Source: Paenibacillus tyrphae (lineage in GTDB: Bacteria > Bacillota > Bacilli > Paenibacillales > NBRC-103111). From it: a stretch of 64,000 bases of DNA. The position numbers were made by a program, and so were the translations under genes. The DNA is taken from NCBI RefSeq assembly GCF_000722545.1, contig NZ_JNVM01000026.1, positions 1 to 64,000 on the forward strand, given 5' to 3'. The notes below the pieces were generated by a model. That model searched no databases and was not told the DNA's origin. It saw nothing but the letters and a program-made list of their open reading frames with translations. Positions 7,879 through 16,280 of the stretch are shown one piece after another. Numbering within the stretch: the stretch's first letter is position 1; the number at the start of each line of letters is the position of its first letter.

Positions 7879-8841
7879 ATGAAACCAACCCCTGCGATAT
7901 CGAGAGCGCCGCGAAGGCGAAGAAGCATGTCGAGGAGCCCGTTATGGCTGCGAATCGTCCTCGGATTGCTGGCAGTAGCGGTGATCGCTTGCATAGGAAT
8001 CTCGGTTTATGTGGGATGGAAGCTGTCCCACCCTGTGCCGAAGGCTCTGGATGATTCGCCGGAACGCCTCGGGCTCGCCTACGAAAACGTACAATTTCCG
8101 AGCCGCGAAGGCGGACTGACCCTGAAAGGTTGGTACTTGCCGGGCAAAGTAACTGAAGGAGAAGGCGCAGCCGTCAAACCGAACATCATTATGGCCCACG
8201 GGTACAAGAACAACCGATTGCAAAAAAGCGCCGAAGCGTTATCATTAGCCAAAGAGCTGACGGACCGGGGCTACAGCGTGCTGATGTTCGATTTTCGCAA
8301 CGCCGGGGAGTCCGAAGGCAGCATGACTTCGATCGGCTACTATGAAAAGCACGATCTGCTCGGCGCCATCGATTGGATGAACAAGAATCATCCAGGCAAG
8401 CTGGCGCTGCTCGGCTTCTCGATGGGAGCCAGCACTTCGCTGCTTGCCGCGGCAGAAGAGCCGTCCGTTCTCGGCGTGGTGGCGGACAGTCCGTTTAATC
8501 ATTTGACCCGCTATTTGAAGGACAATTTGCCCGTTTGGTCGAACTTGCCCAACTTTCCTTTTACGCCGCTGATCTTGAGCATTTTGCCTCCGATGATCGG
8601 GGTCGATACGGATCAGGTGAACGGGCTCGCGGCGGTCGACCGCATTTACCCGCGGCCGGTGCTGTTCATTCACAGCACGAAAGACCCTTCGATTCCCTAC
8701 AGCAACAGCGAGTCGATGTGGGAAAAGCACAAGGATAAGTTCGAGCTGTGGACGACTGCGGCGGAAGGGCATGCCAAGAACTATCCACCGCTCAAAGCGG
8801 AGTATGTGCAGAGAGTGACGGCTTTCTTGGAAAAACTGTAA
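7879..8841 (+). CDS. Membrane-anchored alpha/beta hydrolase (YqkD-like)
   Basis: This 320-residue protein has one N-terminal membrane helix (about residues 24-46) after an arginine-rich stretch, then a serine hydrolase domain outside the membrane. HGYKNNRLQ gives the oxyanion region, GFSMGAS the nucleophile elbow, and the catalytic His is in EGHAKNYP near the end. This resembles Bacillus YqkD and other BAAT/Hydrolase_4 peptidase-esterases; substrate unknown. The ATG at 7879 follows AAAGG by about ten bases; longer in-frame starts have no ribosome site. It has its own terminator and stands alone. Confidence 0.85.
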   Translation: MKPTPAISRAPRRRRSMSRSPLWLRIVLGLLAVAVIACIGISVYVGWKLSHPVPKALDDSPERLGLAYENVQFPSREGGLTLKGWYLPGKVTEGEGAAVKPNIIMAHGYKNNRLQKSAEALSLAKELTDRGYSVLMFDFRNAGESEGSMTSIGYYEKHDLLGAIDWMNKNHPGKLALLGFSMGASTSLLAAAEEPSVLGVVADSPFNHLTRYLKDNLPVWSNLPNFPFTPLILSILPPMIGVDTDQVNGLAAVDRIYPRPVLFIHSTKDPSIPYSNSESMWEKHKDKFELWTTAAEGHAKNYPPLKAEYVQRVTAFLEKL

Positions 8842-8848
8842 CATGCAG

Positions 8849-8892
8849 AAAAACGAGCCACGGTGCTTTATGCGCCGGAGGCTCGTTTTTTC
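8849..8892. terminator. Bidirectional terminator between convergent genes
   Basis: AAAACGAGCC (8850-8859) pairs with GGCTCGTTTT (8880-8889 or so). It serves the hydrolase from the left and the oxidoreductase from the right. Confidence 0.8.
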
Positions 8893-8898
8893 ATTTTG

Positions 8899-9921
8899 TT
8901 AAGGAGAAGTATAACGAATCCGCTGTCCGCTGCGGGACGATTCGTAAATGTCCGTCACGAGCCGGAGCGCTTTGTAGCCCTCGGGTCCGTTCAGCGGGTA
9001 AGGCCGTCCCTCCAGTACATGCTCGTAAAAATCGCGGATTTGGTAGCCGTGGCTGACGCCCCAGTACGATTTTTCCCCAAGATCGTTCGGTACCGGCTCG
9101 CTCAGAACCGTCGATGTGCCGTTCCGATGCAGATACAAAGTATCGCCCAACAAATGCAGCCGACCTTGCTCGAACACCAGTTCCACCTCCACTGGAGAGT
9201 TGACGCCGTAGGCATTCGTCGCATAAAACACCGCCGTCGCCCCGCTGGCAAATACCAAATGAGCGTGCGCCGAATCTTCGACTTCGATGACGCCTTCGAG
9301 CGCATCGGTCGAAATCGAGCCCTTGATGCTCTCTATCTCGCCGCCGAACCACTGCAGCAAATCGAGTGTATGAATCGCTTGGTTGATAAGCACGCCGCCG
9401 CCCTCCGTCGCCCAGCGGCCCTTCCATTCGGTCTCGTAATACTGCGGACTGCGGTGCCAAGTCACGATGCCTTTCATGCAGAGCAGCTTGCCGAGCTCCC
9501 CCGAATCGATCGCTTGCTTCATTCGGACCGAAGCGGGATTGTACCGGTTCTGAAAAATGACGCCGAGCTGCACGCTCGTATGCTTCGCCGCCGCCTCCAG
9601 CATCGTACGTGCCGACGCCTTGTTCTCGGCCATCGGCTTCTCCGTCAGCACATGCTTGTCTGCCGCCAGCGCATCAACCGTCATGGGGGCATGCAGATAA
9701 TGGCCCGTGCATACGTGGATGACGTCGATATCGCTGCGCTTCAGCATGTTGCGGTAATCCGCGTAATAATCGCAGCCGTACTGATGCGCGGTTCGCCGCC
9801 CGGCCGTTTCGTCCGTGTCCACAACCGCCTTCAAATCGGCCAAGCCGAGCTTGGCGATCGCTTGCAAATGAACGGCGGCAATCGCGCCGCAGCCGATCAG
9901 AGCCGTACCTAAACGTTTCAC
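8899..9921 (-). CDS. Gfo/Idh/MocA family NAD(P)-dependent oxidoreductase
   Basis: This 340-residue sugar or inositol dehydrogenase-like enzyme has the Rossmann motif GCGAIAAVH at its start and EKPMAENKASA near residue 95, the conserved lysine-proline that positions cofactor and substrate. The C-terminal half is the family's beta-sheet substrate domain; INQAIHTLDLLQW carries the usual conserved His. I chose the GTG at 9921 because AGGTGA is five bases upstream; an in-frame GTG at 9930 overlaps that site. It is divergent from an AraC regulator at 10047, so that regulator probably controls it. The substrate is unknown. Confidence 0.88.
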   Translation of the reverse strand: MKRLGTALIGCGAIAAVHLQAIAKLGLADLKAVVDTDETAGRRTAHQYGCDYYADYRNMLKRSDIDVIHVCTGHYLHAPMTVDALAADKHVLTEKPMAENKASARTMLEAAAKHTSVQLGVIFQNRYNPASVRMKQAIDSGELGKLLCMKGIVTWHRSPQYYETEWKGRWATEGGGVLINQAIHTLDLLQWFGGEIESIKGSISTDALEGVIEVEDSAHAHLVFASGATAVFYATNAYGVNSPVEVELVFEQGRLHLLGDTLYLHRNGTSTVLSEPVPNDLGEKSYWGVSHGYQIRDFYEHVLEGRPYPLNGPEGYKALRLVTDIYESSRSGQRIRYTSP

Positions 9922-10046
9922 AGGGTTCACCTAGTTTCTTCAGTGGTAGAATATCTCCATCATGACGTATAATAAAAACATATTCCTTGCATCGATTGCT
10001 AAATTTATTGCTTTTTTTGACTTTTACCCGACAGAGGAAGACGGCC

Positions 10047-10880
10047 ATGCACATCCATGGAAAAAACAAGTATTTCGACTTTACCCACCGCCGAATGGAA
10101 ACGCCTCCAAAAATCGATTTTCATCTTCACGACCGGTTCGAGATTTACTTTTTTATCACCGGAGACGTGCACTATCTGATCGATAAAAACGTATATCCGC
10201 TCAGCTATGGCGATATGCTCATTTTAAACAACCGGGAGCTGCATAAGCCGACCTTTCGTTCGAATGCGCCGTATGAAAATGTCGTCATCCATTTCGATCC
10301 TTCCATCGCCGCCGGTCTGGCGCTGGTCTCGGATTTCCCCCTGCTCGATTGCTTCGTCAACCGGCCGCAAGGGGAGGCCAACCGGATTGCACTCAGCGGC
10401 CCCCGGCTGGATGCCGCGCTCGCTTTGTTCAAGAAGGCCGAGCTTCTGCTTTCCGAGCCCCAAGACGGAGCCGATCTGCTGCTGACCGCGTGCATGATCG
10501 AGCTGCTCGTGCTGGTCAATCAGGCGTTCCGCGACCATCGCTCGGACATCGGCTACAGCCCGGCCGCTACGCACGAAAAGCTGGGGCCGCTGCTCGAATA
10601 TATCGACGGGCATCTGGAGCACGATTTGACGCTGAAAGCGCTGGAGCGGCAATTTTATATGGACCGCTATTATCTCAGCCGTCTCTTCCGCAAGCATACG
10701 GGGAGCACGATTCACGAATATATTTTGCTCAAACGGATTGCCCGCGCCAAAAAGCTACTTCAGGAGGGGCACAACGTTACCGCCGCTTGCGAAGGCTCGG
10801 GCTTCAACGATTATTCGCATTTTATCCGCATGTTCAAGCGGCTTGTCGGGGTTCCGCCGGGACAGTATCGCAACCGCTAG
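10047..10880 (+). CDS. AraC-family transcriptional regulator with cupin sensor
   Basis: This 277-residue regulator has an N-terminal cupin domain (HLHDRFEIYFFITGDVHY, then PLSYGDMLILNNRELH) that binds a small ligand, probably a sugar, and two C-terminal helix-turn-helix motifs (LKALERQFYMDRYYLSRLF and VTAACEGSGFNDYSHFIRMF). The ATG at 10047 has AGAGGAAG six bases upstream; an in-frame TTG at 9987 has none. The divergent oxidoreductase gene is the obvious target, with the operator in the 125-base gap. Confidence 0.88.
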   Translation: MHIHGKNKYFDFTHRRMETPPKIDFHLHDRFEIYFFITGDVHYLIDKNVYPLSYGDMLILNNRELHKPTFRSNAPYENVVIHFDPSIAAGLALVSDFPLLDCFVNRPQGEANRIALSGPRLDAALALFKKAELLLSEPQDGADLLLTACMIELLVLVNQAFRDHRSDIGYSPAATHEKLGPLLEYIDGHLEHDLTLKALERQFYMDRYYLSRLFRKHTGSTIHEYILLKRIARAKKLLQEGHNVTAACEGSGFNDYSHFIRMFKRLVGVPPGQYRNR

Positions 10881-10906
10881 GCGAGACGAAAAAACACAGT
10901 ATGCCC

Positions 10907-11341
10907 TCACGTATCGAGAAACCGCTCCCGCACTTCGGAGGGCGGCAGCATGCAGGAGTCGCTTTTGCCGAAAAAACGGTACCGGTTCGCGGCGATCCAG
11001 CGATAAGCTAAATCCCGCAGCGGCCGCGGAATTACGATAAACGCATAAAGCAAAGGCCACGCTCCGTCCAGCCTGCGAAGCACCCGGAGTCCCGCAGTCG
11101 ATCGCGTGTACACCCGTCCCTGCTCAAGCAGCACGAACGTATTCAACTCGGCGGGATCAAGCCCGTGCCGTAGCAGCAGACGGCTTCCGGTCTCGGACTG
11201 GATGGCGATGAACCGGAAGGCGGCGCTTCGATCGCGGGGAATTATGAACTGCACGACCCGTTGGCAAAATCCGCACACTCCGTCGTAAAACACTAGCGGA
11301 TGCCGCTCCGCTTCCGTATCTTTGCGCGAGCTGTTCTCCAT
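10907..11341 (-). CDS. DCC-family thiol-disulfide oxidoreductase (DUF393)
   Basis: This 144-residue protein carries the family's eponymous motif: FYDGVCGFCQ near residue 15 holds the CxxC pair in a thioredoxin-like fold. The usual core follows (FRFIAIQSETG; RVYTRSTAGLRVLRRL), ending in the family's RYRFFGKSDSC. Function of the family is poorly known; redox exchange is inferred from CxxC. The chosen ATG is directly preceded by a purine-rich GGAAGGGGGCGGAAAGG stretch, and a candidate promoter (TACAAT at 11379-11384, with TG before it) lies just upstream. Confidence 0.82.
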   Translation of the reverse strand: MENSSRKDTEAERHPLVFYDGVCGFCQRVVQFIIPRDRSAAFRFIAIQSETGSRLLLRHGLDPAELNTFVLLEQGRVYTRSTAGLRVLRRLDGAWPLLYAFIVIPRPLRDLAYRWIAANRYRFFGKSDSCMLPPSEVRERFLDT

Positions 11342-11378
11342 CGCCTTTCCGCCCCCTTCCGCAAGCCTTTCTTTATCT

Positions 11379-11406
11379 ATTGTACACCATACGCTCTTTT
11401 TGTCGC
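11379..11406 (-). promoter_or_regulatory. Promoter of the DCC gene
   Basis: On the minus strand GCGACA (11401-11406) and an extended TGTACAAT (-10 at 11379-11384) are separated by 16 bases. It lies 40 bases before the start codon and after the upstream gene's terminator. Confidence 0.45.
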
Positions 11407-11413
11407 GCTTCTC

Positions 11414-11459
11414 AAAAAAAGAAAGGTCCCGGCAGACGCCTAATACGCCCCAGGACCGG
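11414..11459 (-). terminator. Terminator of the FAD monooxygenase gene
   Basis: On the minus strand GGTCC and GGGACC pair around a GC-rich loop and lead into a run of T that includes CTTTTTTT. Confidence 0.75.
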
Positions 11460-11477
11460 TGATGTGTGGAACTCCAT

Positions 11478-12701
11478 CTAATCTTGAAAAGTAAACCGTT
11501 CATGAATCGGCACTTTGCCGGACAGGCTCAGCACCCTGCGCTGAACCGCCGCCAGCAGCTTGGTCCGTGTAATCAGAGAAATAACAACCGGCGCGAGCGT
11601 TCGAATGAACGGTGTCGAGGCAAAAAGCATTCTTGCCGCACGCGCCTGCATTTTGTGCACTGAACGAATTTCGCCGTCCCGCAGCGCTTGAACGCGCCCG
11701 AGACGATCTGCGGACACGTCGCCATCCTGGAGCGCATCGTAAATGACGTCCGCCGCTATGACGGCCGTGGTGACGGATAAGGATACGCCGACCGCACCGA
11801 CGGGAGAAGCGCAATGTGCCGCGTCTCCGATGAGCAGGCAGCCGTCCTTGGCCCACTGCTTGACGTAAAAATCCTTGACCTGCAGAAGCACAAACGGCTT
11901 GAAATCGGTCAGCGCTTCGGCAAATTCCCGAAATGCCGGATGCGCGGCCAGCAGCTCTTGGCGGAACGGCTCGATGCCGTGCTCACGGATCGCCTTCCAT
12001 TCGCCTAACGGCACGGCGACGCCGACCTGAAGACAATTCGGGTATTTCGGCAAAATGATGTAGCCGTAGCCGTCGGTTATTTTAAGCCGCAGCTCGTCGC
12101 CCCAATCGTCCGGCTTCGGAATCGTGAACCAGATCAGGTCGCCCGCGATGTGCTCATATTCCGTCTCAAACCCGCCCAGCCGGCTGACTGCCGAAAAGCG
12201 GCCGTCCGCTCCGACCGTAACGCGGGCGCGTACCTCCAGCGTTCCTTCGGGCGTCTGGGCGATCGCTCCGGTTACCCGCTCCCCCTCATAGCGCAGCTCC
12301 TTCACTGCGGCGTGAAACAGCAGCTCAAAGGAAGGCAACGACTTCGCTTTGTCGTAAAGCGCCTGCAGCAAAATAGGCTGCGGCATCCAGAGCGCGTACG
12401 GGATTTCCTTGGAGATGTTGTCGAAACTGAACTCGCCGAGACGCTTGTCTTTGTAATAAAGAGCGCCCTTGCGCACCTTCGACGAGTGGAACGATTCGAT
12501 ATAGCTCCGCAAATTCACCTGCTCCAGCAGTTGCAAAAAACGCGGCTGAAGCACCTCCCCGCGATATTCGCGGTCAAAGTTGTCATGACTTTCCAGCACA
12601 ACGACGTCGACGCCGGCCTTGGCCAACAGCATGCCGAGAACGAGTCCGGCTGGGCCGCCTCCCGCAATACAAACGTCTTTTTCCATCACGCGATGAACCA
12701 T
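11478..12701 (-). CDS. FAD-dependent monooxygenase (PHBH/UbiH-like)
   Basis: This 407-residue flavoprotein hydroxylase has the FAD dinucleotide motif GGGPAGLVLGMLLAKAG near residue 14, an internal DG fingerprint (GADGRFS) that touches both FAD and NAD(P)H, and the second FAD motif LIGDAAHCASPVGAVG near residue 285. It belongs to the aromatic-ring and polyketide hydroxylase group (Pfam FAD_binding_3); substrate is not readable. The ATG follows GGAGG by eight bases. Its promoter at 12774-12803 has a palindromic operator just after the start point, so it is probably inducible by a small molecule. Confidence 0.87.
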   Translation of the reverse strand: MVHRVMEKDVCIAGGGPAGLVLGMLLAKAGVDVVVLESHDNFDREYRGEVLQPRFLQLLEQVNLRSYIESFHSSKVRKGALYYKDKRLGEFSFDNISKEIPYALWMPQPILLQALYDKAKSLPSFELLFHAAVKELRYEGERVTGAIAQTPEGTLEVRARVTVGADGRFSAVSRLGGFETEYEHIAGDLIWFTIPKPDDWGDELRLKITDGYGYIILPKYPNCLQVGVAVPLGEWKAIREHGIEPFRQELLAAHPAFREFAEALTDFKPFVLLQVKDFYVKQWAKDGCLLIGDAAHCASPVGAVGVSLSVTTAVIAADVIYDALQDGDVSADRLGRVQALRDGEIRSVHKMQARAARMLFASTPFIRTLAPVVISLITRTKLLAAVQRRVLSLSGKVPIHERFTFQD

Positions 12702-12746
12702 CGTTATCGCCTCCGTTGTACGAAGATCGTGACTTCAAATTCGAAA

Positions 12747-12760
12747 TGAGTGATCACTCA
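12747..12760. promoter_or_regulatory. Perfect palindromic operator (TetR type)
   Basis: TGAGTGATCACTCA is a 14-bp perfect palindrome located just downstream of the predicted transcription start of the FAD monooxygenase. The half-site TGAGTGA is common among TetR-family repressors. No TetR gene lies nearby; the adjacent regulator is AraC-type. Confidence 0.6.
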
Positions 12761-12773
12761 CTTTTATATTTTC

Positions 12774-12803
12774 AGTATACCCCGCCCTCTGAACTTGCGT
12801 CAA
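12774..12803 (-). promoter_or_regulatory. Promoter of the FAD monooxygenase gene
   Basis: On the minus strand TTGACG (12798-12803) and TATACT (12774-12779) are separated by 18 bases. The -35 overlaps the tail of the intergenic space after the AraC gene; the palindromic operator follows the start point. Confidence 0.6.
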
Positions 12804-12817
12804 TGGAGAGCTGCCAC

Positions 12818-13600
12818 CTACCGCTTCTTTTCCCGATCGTTCATGTAGAGGGAAGGCTTCTCGCCCGTGATTCGTTTGAAGGTGCGCTGAAAATACGACT
12901 GGTCGCAGTAGCCCAGGTGGTCGGCGATATCGCCTATCGTCAGCTCCGAATGCCGGAGCAAATATTTGGACGCTTCGATCCGTAGCGCATGGACGTATTC
13001 CCCGATCGTTTGCCCGGTCGTTTCCTTGAAGATCGTTGCCGCATAAGCGGGACTTTTGCCGATAAACCGGCCGAGCTCTTCCTTCGTCACTTTTTCCCGG
13101 TAATGCTCTTGAACATACTTTTTCATCTGGGCGGTCTGCGCGCTCTTGACATCCGGCCTGCGGAAGGCGTCATAGTCCCGATTGAACTCAGCCAATAGAT
13201 CAAGCAGAAGGCTCAGACACTTCACTTGGTAATAATCGGGCCGGTCCGTCCATTGCGCATGCAGCTTCTTCATCAGCCGCAGCAGCAGGTCCATATTTCT
13301 CGGCTTGAACACAACCGGTCCGGCTTCGTCCAGCACCGGCAGCCAGCCCTCTTCCGGCTCTGCGGTAAACTCGACGCGGTATTTCTCGTGAGCGACGGTC
13401 GGAATGCTCTTGGCATAAAACGGCACGCCGCGCGGCACAAACAGCACGTCGCCTTTTTCCATCACGATCTTCTCGTGGCGGACCCAGTAGCAGCATTTCC
13501 CGTAGGCCACGGCATGGAGCGAATAGGCTGAGGGGCTGTCCTCGGAGGCGATGTTCCACCCGTGCCCCAAATCGTGGGCCGAAGCCATGAGCCGAATCAT
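12818..13600 (-). CDS. AraC-family transcriptional regulator
   Basis: This 260-residue regulator has an N-terminal cupin-like sensor (CCYWVRHEKIVMEKGDVLFV) and a C-terminal double helix-turn-helix: KEELGRFIGKSPAYAATIFK and IGDIADHLGYCDQSYFQRTF, the latter matching the AraC signature. GGAGG lies seven bases before the ATG. It runs toward the FAD monooxygenase on the same strand but that gene has its own promoter. Its target is unknown. Confidence 0.87.
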   Translation of the reverse strand: MIRLMASAHDLGHGWNIASEDSPSAYSLHAVAYGKCCYWVRHEKIVMEKGDVLFVPRGVPFYAKSIPTVAHEKYRVEFTAEPEEGWLPVLDEAGPVVFKPRNMDLLLRLMKKLHAQWTDRPDYYQVKCLSLLLDLLAEFNRDYDAFRRPDVKSAQTAQMKKYVQEHYREKVTKEELGRFIGKSPAYAATIFKETTGQTIGEYVHALRIEASKYLLRHSELTIGDIADHLGYCDQSYFQRTFKRITGEKPSLYMNDREKKR

Positions 13601-13777
13601 TCCCGAACCTCCTTCACAAGATGATCAAACTATTTTACAAAAAGTGTACTATATTTCATAGTGTAACGGCAATTTTTTCGTTACAATACGGTCATTACAG
13701 ACATCTTGCACCTGCCCGGAAAATGCGGAGATGACGGAATCCCCGATGTCCGGACAAGCCGAAGGAGAATGAGACCC

Positions 13778-15205
13778 ATGCGAAAAACGAAAATTGTATG
13801 TACGATCGGCCCGTCTTGCGAGACGGTGGAGCAGTTGAAAAAGCTGATTGAGGCGGGAATGAACGTCGCCCGGCTGAACTTTGCCCACGGCGAGCCGGCC
13901 GAGCACAGCAGCCGCATTGCAAATATCCGGCAAGCCGGGAAAGAACTGAACCGGCCCATTGCCATTATGATCGATATCAAAGGCCCCGAAATCCGCACCG
14001 GCAAGCTGATTGACGCCTCGTACACGTTGAAGCAAAACGAGCAGGTCGTGCTGACGACCGAGCCGATTCTCGGGGACGGGCAGCGCATTCCCGTATCGTA
14101 TCCGGACCTCCCGAAGGATGTGGCTGTCGGCACGTCCATCCTGATTGACGACGGGCTGATCGAGCTGAAGGTGGAAGAAATCGCAGACACGGAAATCCGC
14201 TGCCGGATCTTGAACGGCGGTGTCCTGAAGGCGCGCAAAGGCGTCAACCTTCCTGGCGTAAGCACCTCGCTGCCCGGCGTGACAGAGCGGGATATCGAGC
14301 ACATCCGTTTCGGGGTGCGGGAAGGCATCGATATGATCGCCATGTCGTTCGTCCGCAAAGCGGCAGACGTGCTGGAAGTGCGGCACCTTCTGGAGCAGTA
14401 TGGGGCGCCTGACATTCAAATCATTTCGAAAATCGAAAACATGGAAGGCGTCGATAATCTGGACGAAATTCTCGAAGCTTCGGACGGCTTGATGGTGGCG
14501 CGCGGGGATTTGGGCGTGGAAATTCCGGTTGAAGACGTACCTATTATTCAAAAGCAGATGATCCAAAAGTGCAATCGGGCCGGCAAGCCGGTCATTACGG
14601 CAACGCATATGCTCGATTCGATGCAAAACAACCCGCGTCCGACCCGCGCGGAAGCGAGCGACGTCGCCAACGCCGTGTTTGACGGCTCCGACGCCGTGAT
14701 GCTGTCCGGAGAAACGGCCTCGGGCAAATACCCGGTCGAATCGGTCGCCACGATGGCGCGCATTGCCGAGCAGACCGAATCGTCGCCGGAATACCGCAAG
14801 CACAAGCTGGGCCACGTGCTGGTCCGCAGCAGCGTGACCGAGGCGATCAGCCAAGCTGTCGTCGGGTCGGCCGACGATCTGAATGCCAAGGCGATTCTGA
14901 CCTCCACCGCGACCGGCTTCACCGCCCGCATGGTGTCCAAATATCGTCCTGACGCTCCGATCATAGCGATCACGCCAAATGAAACCGTCATGCGGAATTT
15001 GAATCTGGTCTGGGGCGTCGTCCCGATCCTGGGCGAGCCGGTTAGCTCGACGGACGAGCTGTTCTCCTCCGTCGTCAGCCGCGGAATAAAAGAAGGCTTG
15101 CTGGAAGCCGACGATCTGGTCGTTATAACGGCCGGGGTGCCTCTCGGAAGCACGGGCACGACCAATCTCATCCAGATCCAGCATGTGTCCGATTTGATGC
15201 ATTAA
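13778..15205 (+). CDS. pyk: Pyruvate kinase (short form)
   Basis: This 475-residue glycolytic enzyme turns phosphoenolpyruvate and ADP into pyruvate and ATP. Visible landmarks are RKTKIVCTIGPS at the start, IDIKGPEIRTG, the active-site signature IISKIENMEGVDNLDEI with its lysine, and MVARGDLGVEIP for the metal. It lacks the extra C-terminal PEP-utilising domain found in the 585-residue main enzyme of Bacillus, so it is probably a second isozyme; the usual pfkA neighbour is also missing. GAAGGAG lies about 11 bases before the ATG. Upstream in-frame starts have no ribosome site. Confidence 0.95.
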   Translation: MRKTKIVCTIGPSCETVEQLKKLIEAGMNVARLNFAHGEPAEHSSRIANIRQAGKELNRPIAIMIDIKGPEIRTGKLIDASYTLKQNEQVVLTTEPILGDGQRIPVSYPDLPKDVAVGTSILIDDGLIELKVEEIADTEIRCRILNGGVLKARKGVNLPGVSTSLPGVTERDIEHIRFGVREGIDMIAMSFVRKAADVLEVRHLLEQYGAPDIQIISKIENMEGVDNLDEILEASDGLMVARGDLGVEIPVEDVPIIQKQMIQKCNRAGKPVITATHMLDSMQNNPRPTRAEASDVANAVFDGSDAVMLSGETASGKYPVESVATMARIAEQTESSPEYRKHKLGHVLVRSSVTEAISQAVVGSADDLNAKAILTSTATGFTARMVSKYRPDAPIIAITPNETVMRNLNLVWGVVPILGEPVSSTDELFSSVVSRGIKEGLLEADDLVVITAGVPLGSTGTTNLIQIQHVSDLMH

Positions 15206-15215
15206 AATTAAACGC

Positions 15216-15282
15216 AAAGGGATGACTAGCGTCCGCGCGTCGAGGCTCAGCCTGACGACGGCCGCCGTCATCCCTTTTTTTC
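15216..15282. terminator. Terminator between convergent pyk and hydrolase genes
   Basis: AAAGGGATGAC (15216-15226) pairs with GTCATCCCTTT (15267-15277), with further pairing in the interior, followed by more T. It can act in both directions. Confidence 0.75.
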
Positions 15283-15288
15283 AGTCGA

Positions 15289-16080
15289 TTAAAGCTTCGC
15301 CGTAAACGCAAGGACCGCTTGTGCCAGCTCGCCGGGCGCTTCCATCATGCTCATGTGGCCGGCTCCGTCGATCTGGCTGCGCTGAAAAGTCTCCTTGTCG
15401 ACAGAAAACGTACGCTGCGGCGGAATGATCTGATCGCCCGTTCCGGCGGCAAGCAGCACCGGCACCTGCGCTGCGGACAATACGGCATTGCGGTCCGGCC
15501 GCTGCCTCATCCCTTCCAGCGTACGGACCGCGCCCTCCGCGCTGGTGCCCAGGCCGATCTCCTTCGCTTTGCGCACCGCCTCCGGCATCGTCTCCAGATG
15601 AGCCGGAGCGAACAGCTTCGGAATCAATCCTTCAATAAACGCCGGCAGCCCTTGCTCCCGGATCGTCTCCATTGCCTTCAGCCGGCCTTCCTTGCCCTTC
15701 TCGTCGTCCGGAAACGCGGTCGAATGAAGCAAGCCGAACGCAAGCAGCTTGTCCTCGTGCTTTTCGGCCAGCGCGAGCGTCACGTACCCGCCCAGCGAAT
15801 GGCCAAGCACGACCGGACGGCCGATATTCAGCCGCTCAATTAACGCGGCGATATCGTCTGCTATCGCCTCCATCGTATACGTCCCTTCGGGGGCGTCGGA
15901 TGCGCCGTGCCCGCGCAGATCCGGTATAATCAACCGGCAGCGGCCTTCGAGCAGCGGCGCGACTTCGTCATAATAGGCCGAGCTCCCGCAAAAGCCGTGA
16001 AGCAAAATGACAGGGGTTCCTTGACCCCGGTCGATGTAGGCCAGCCTCGTGCCGTTTACGTCCGCATACCGCTTGTCCAT
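15289..16080 (-). CDS. Alpha/beta hydrolase (3-oxoadipate enol-lactonase-like)
   Basis: This 263-residue soluble hydrolase has the oxyanion motif LLHGFCGSS near residue 26, the nucleophile elbow GHSLGGYV near residue 92 and the catalytic His in GAGHMSMMEAP near residue 243; the Asp is in GTGDQIIPP. This is the layout of AB_hydrolase_1 enzymes such as enol-lactonases and haloperoxidase-like esterases. Substrate unknown. GAGGAG lies nine bases before the ATG. Confidence 0.87.
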   Translation of the reverse strand: MDKRYADVNGTRLAYIDRGQGTPVILLHGFCGSSAYYDEVAPLLEGRCRLIIPDLRGHGASDAPEGTYTMEAIADDIAALIERLNIGRPVVLGHSLGGYVTLALAEKHEDKLLAFGLLHSTAFPDDEKGKEGRLKAMETIREQGLPAFIEGLIPKLFAPAHLETMPEAVRKAKEIGLGTSAEGAVRTLEGMRQRPDRNAVLSAAQVPVLLAAGTGDQIIPPQRTFSVDKETFQRSQIDGAGHMSMMEAPGELAQAVLAFTAKL

Positions 16081-16200
16081 GGTGAACCACTCCTCTTTTT
16101 TCGCACGCTATCGATTAGATAGCTTTTAAGGGTATTATACCCGTTTTACCCGGGAATTTCCCTTGAATCCGGAGCGGCGCCATGATAAACGACAGCACGA

Positions 16201-16253
16201 AAAAAGAACCGGATATCCGCTCCCTCCCTGGAGATTGGTGGACATCCGGTTCC
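16201..16253 (-). terminator. Terminator of the SLH/PrcB gene
   Basis: GAACCGGAT (16207-16215) and ATCCGGTTC (16245-16253) pair; on the minus strand the stem is followed by CTTTTTTCG. The rest of the 200-base gap holds the hydrolase promoter, with a minus-strand TATAAT at about 16134-16139. Confidence 0.75.
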
Positions 16254-16280
16254 TTCCTTTTCTTGCGGCGCTCAGGCCGG

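Noticed and set aside
13649..15271. A 540-codon open frame antisense to pyruvate kinase
   Set aside because: It is a shadow frame caused by high third-position GC in pyk. The translation is His/Arg/Asp-rich, without domains or a ribosome site.
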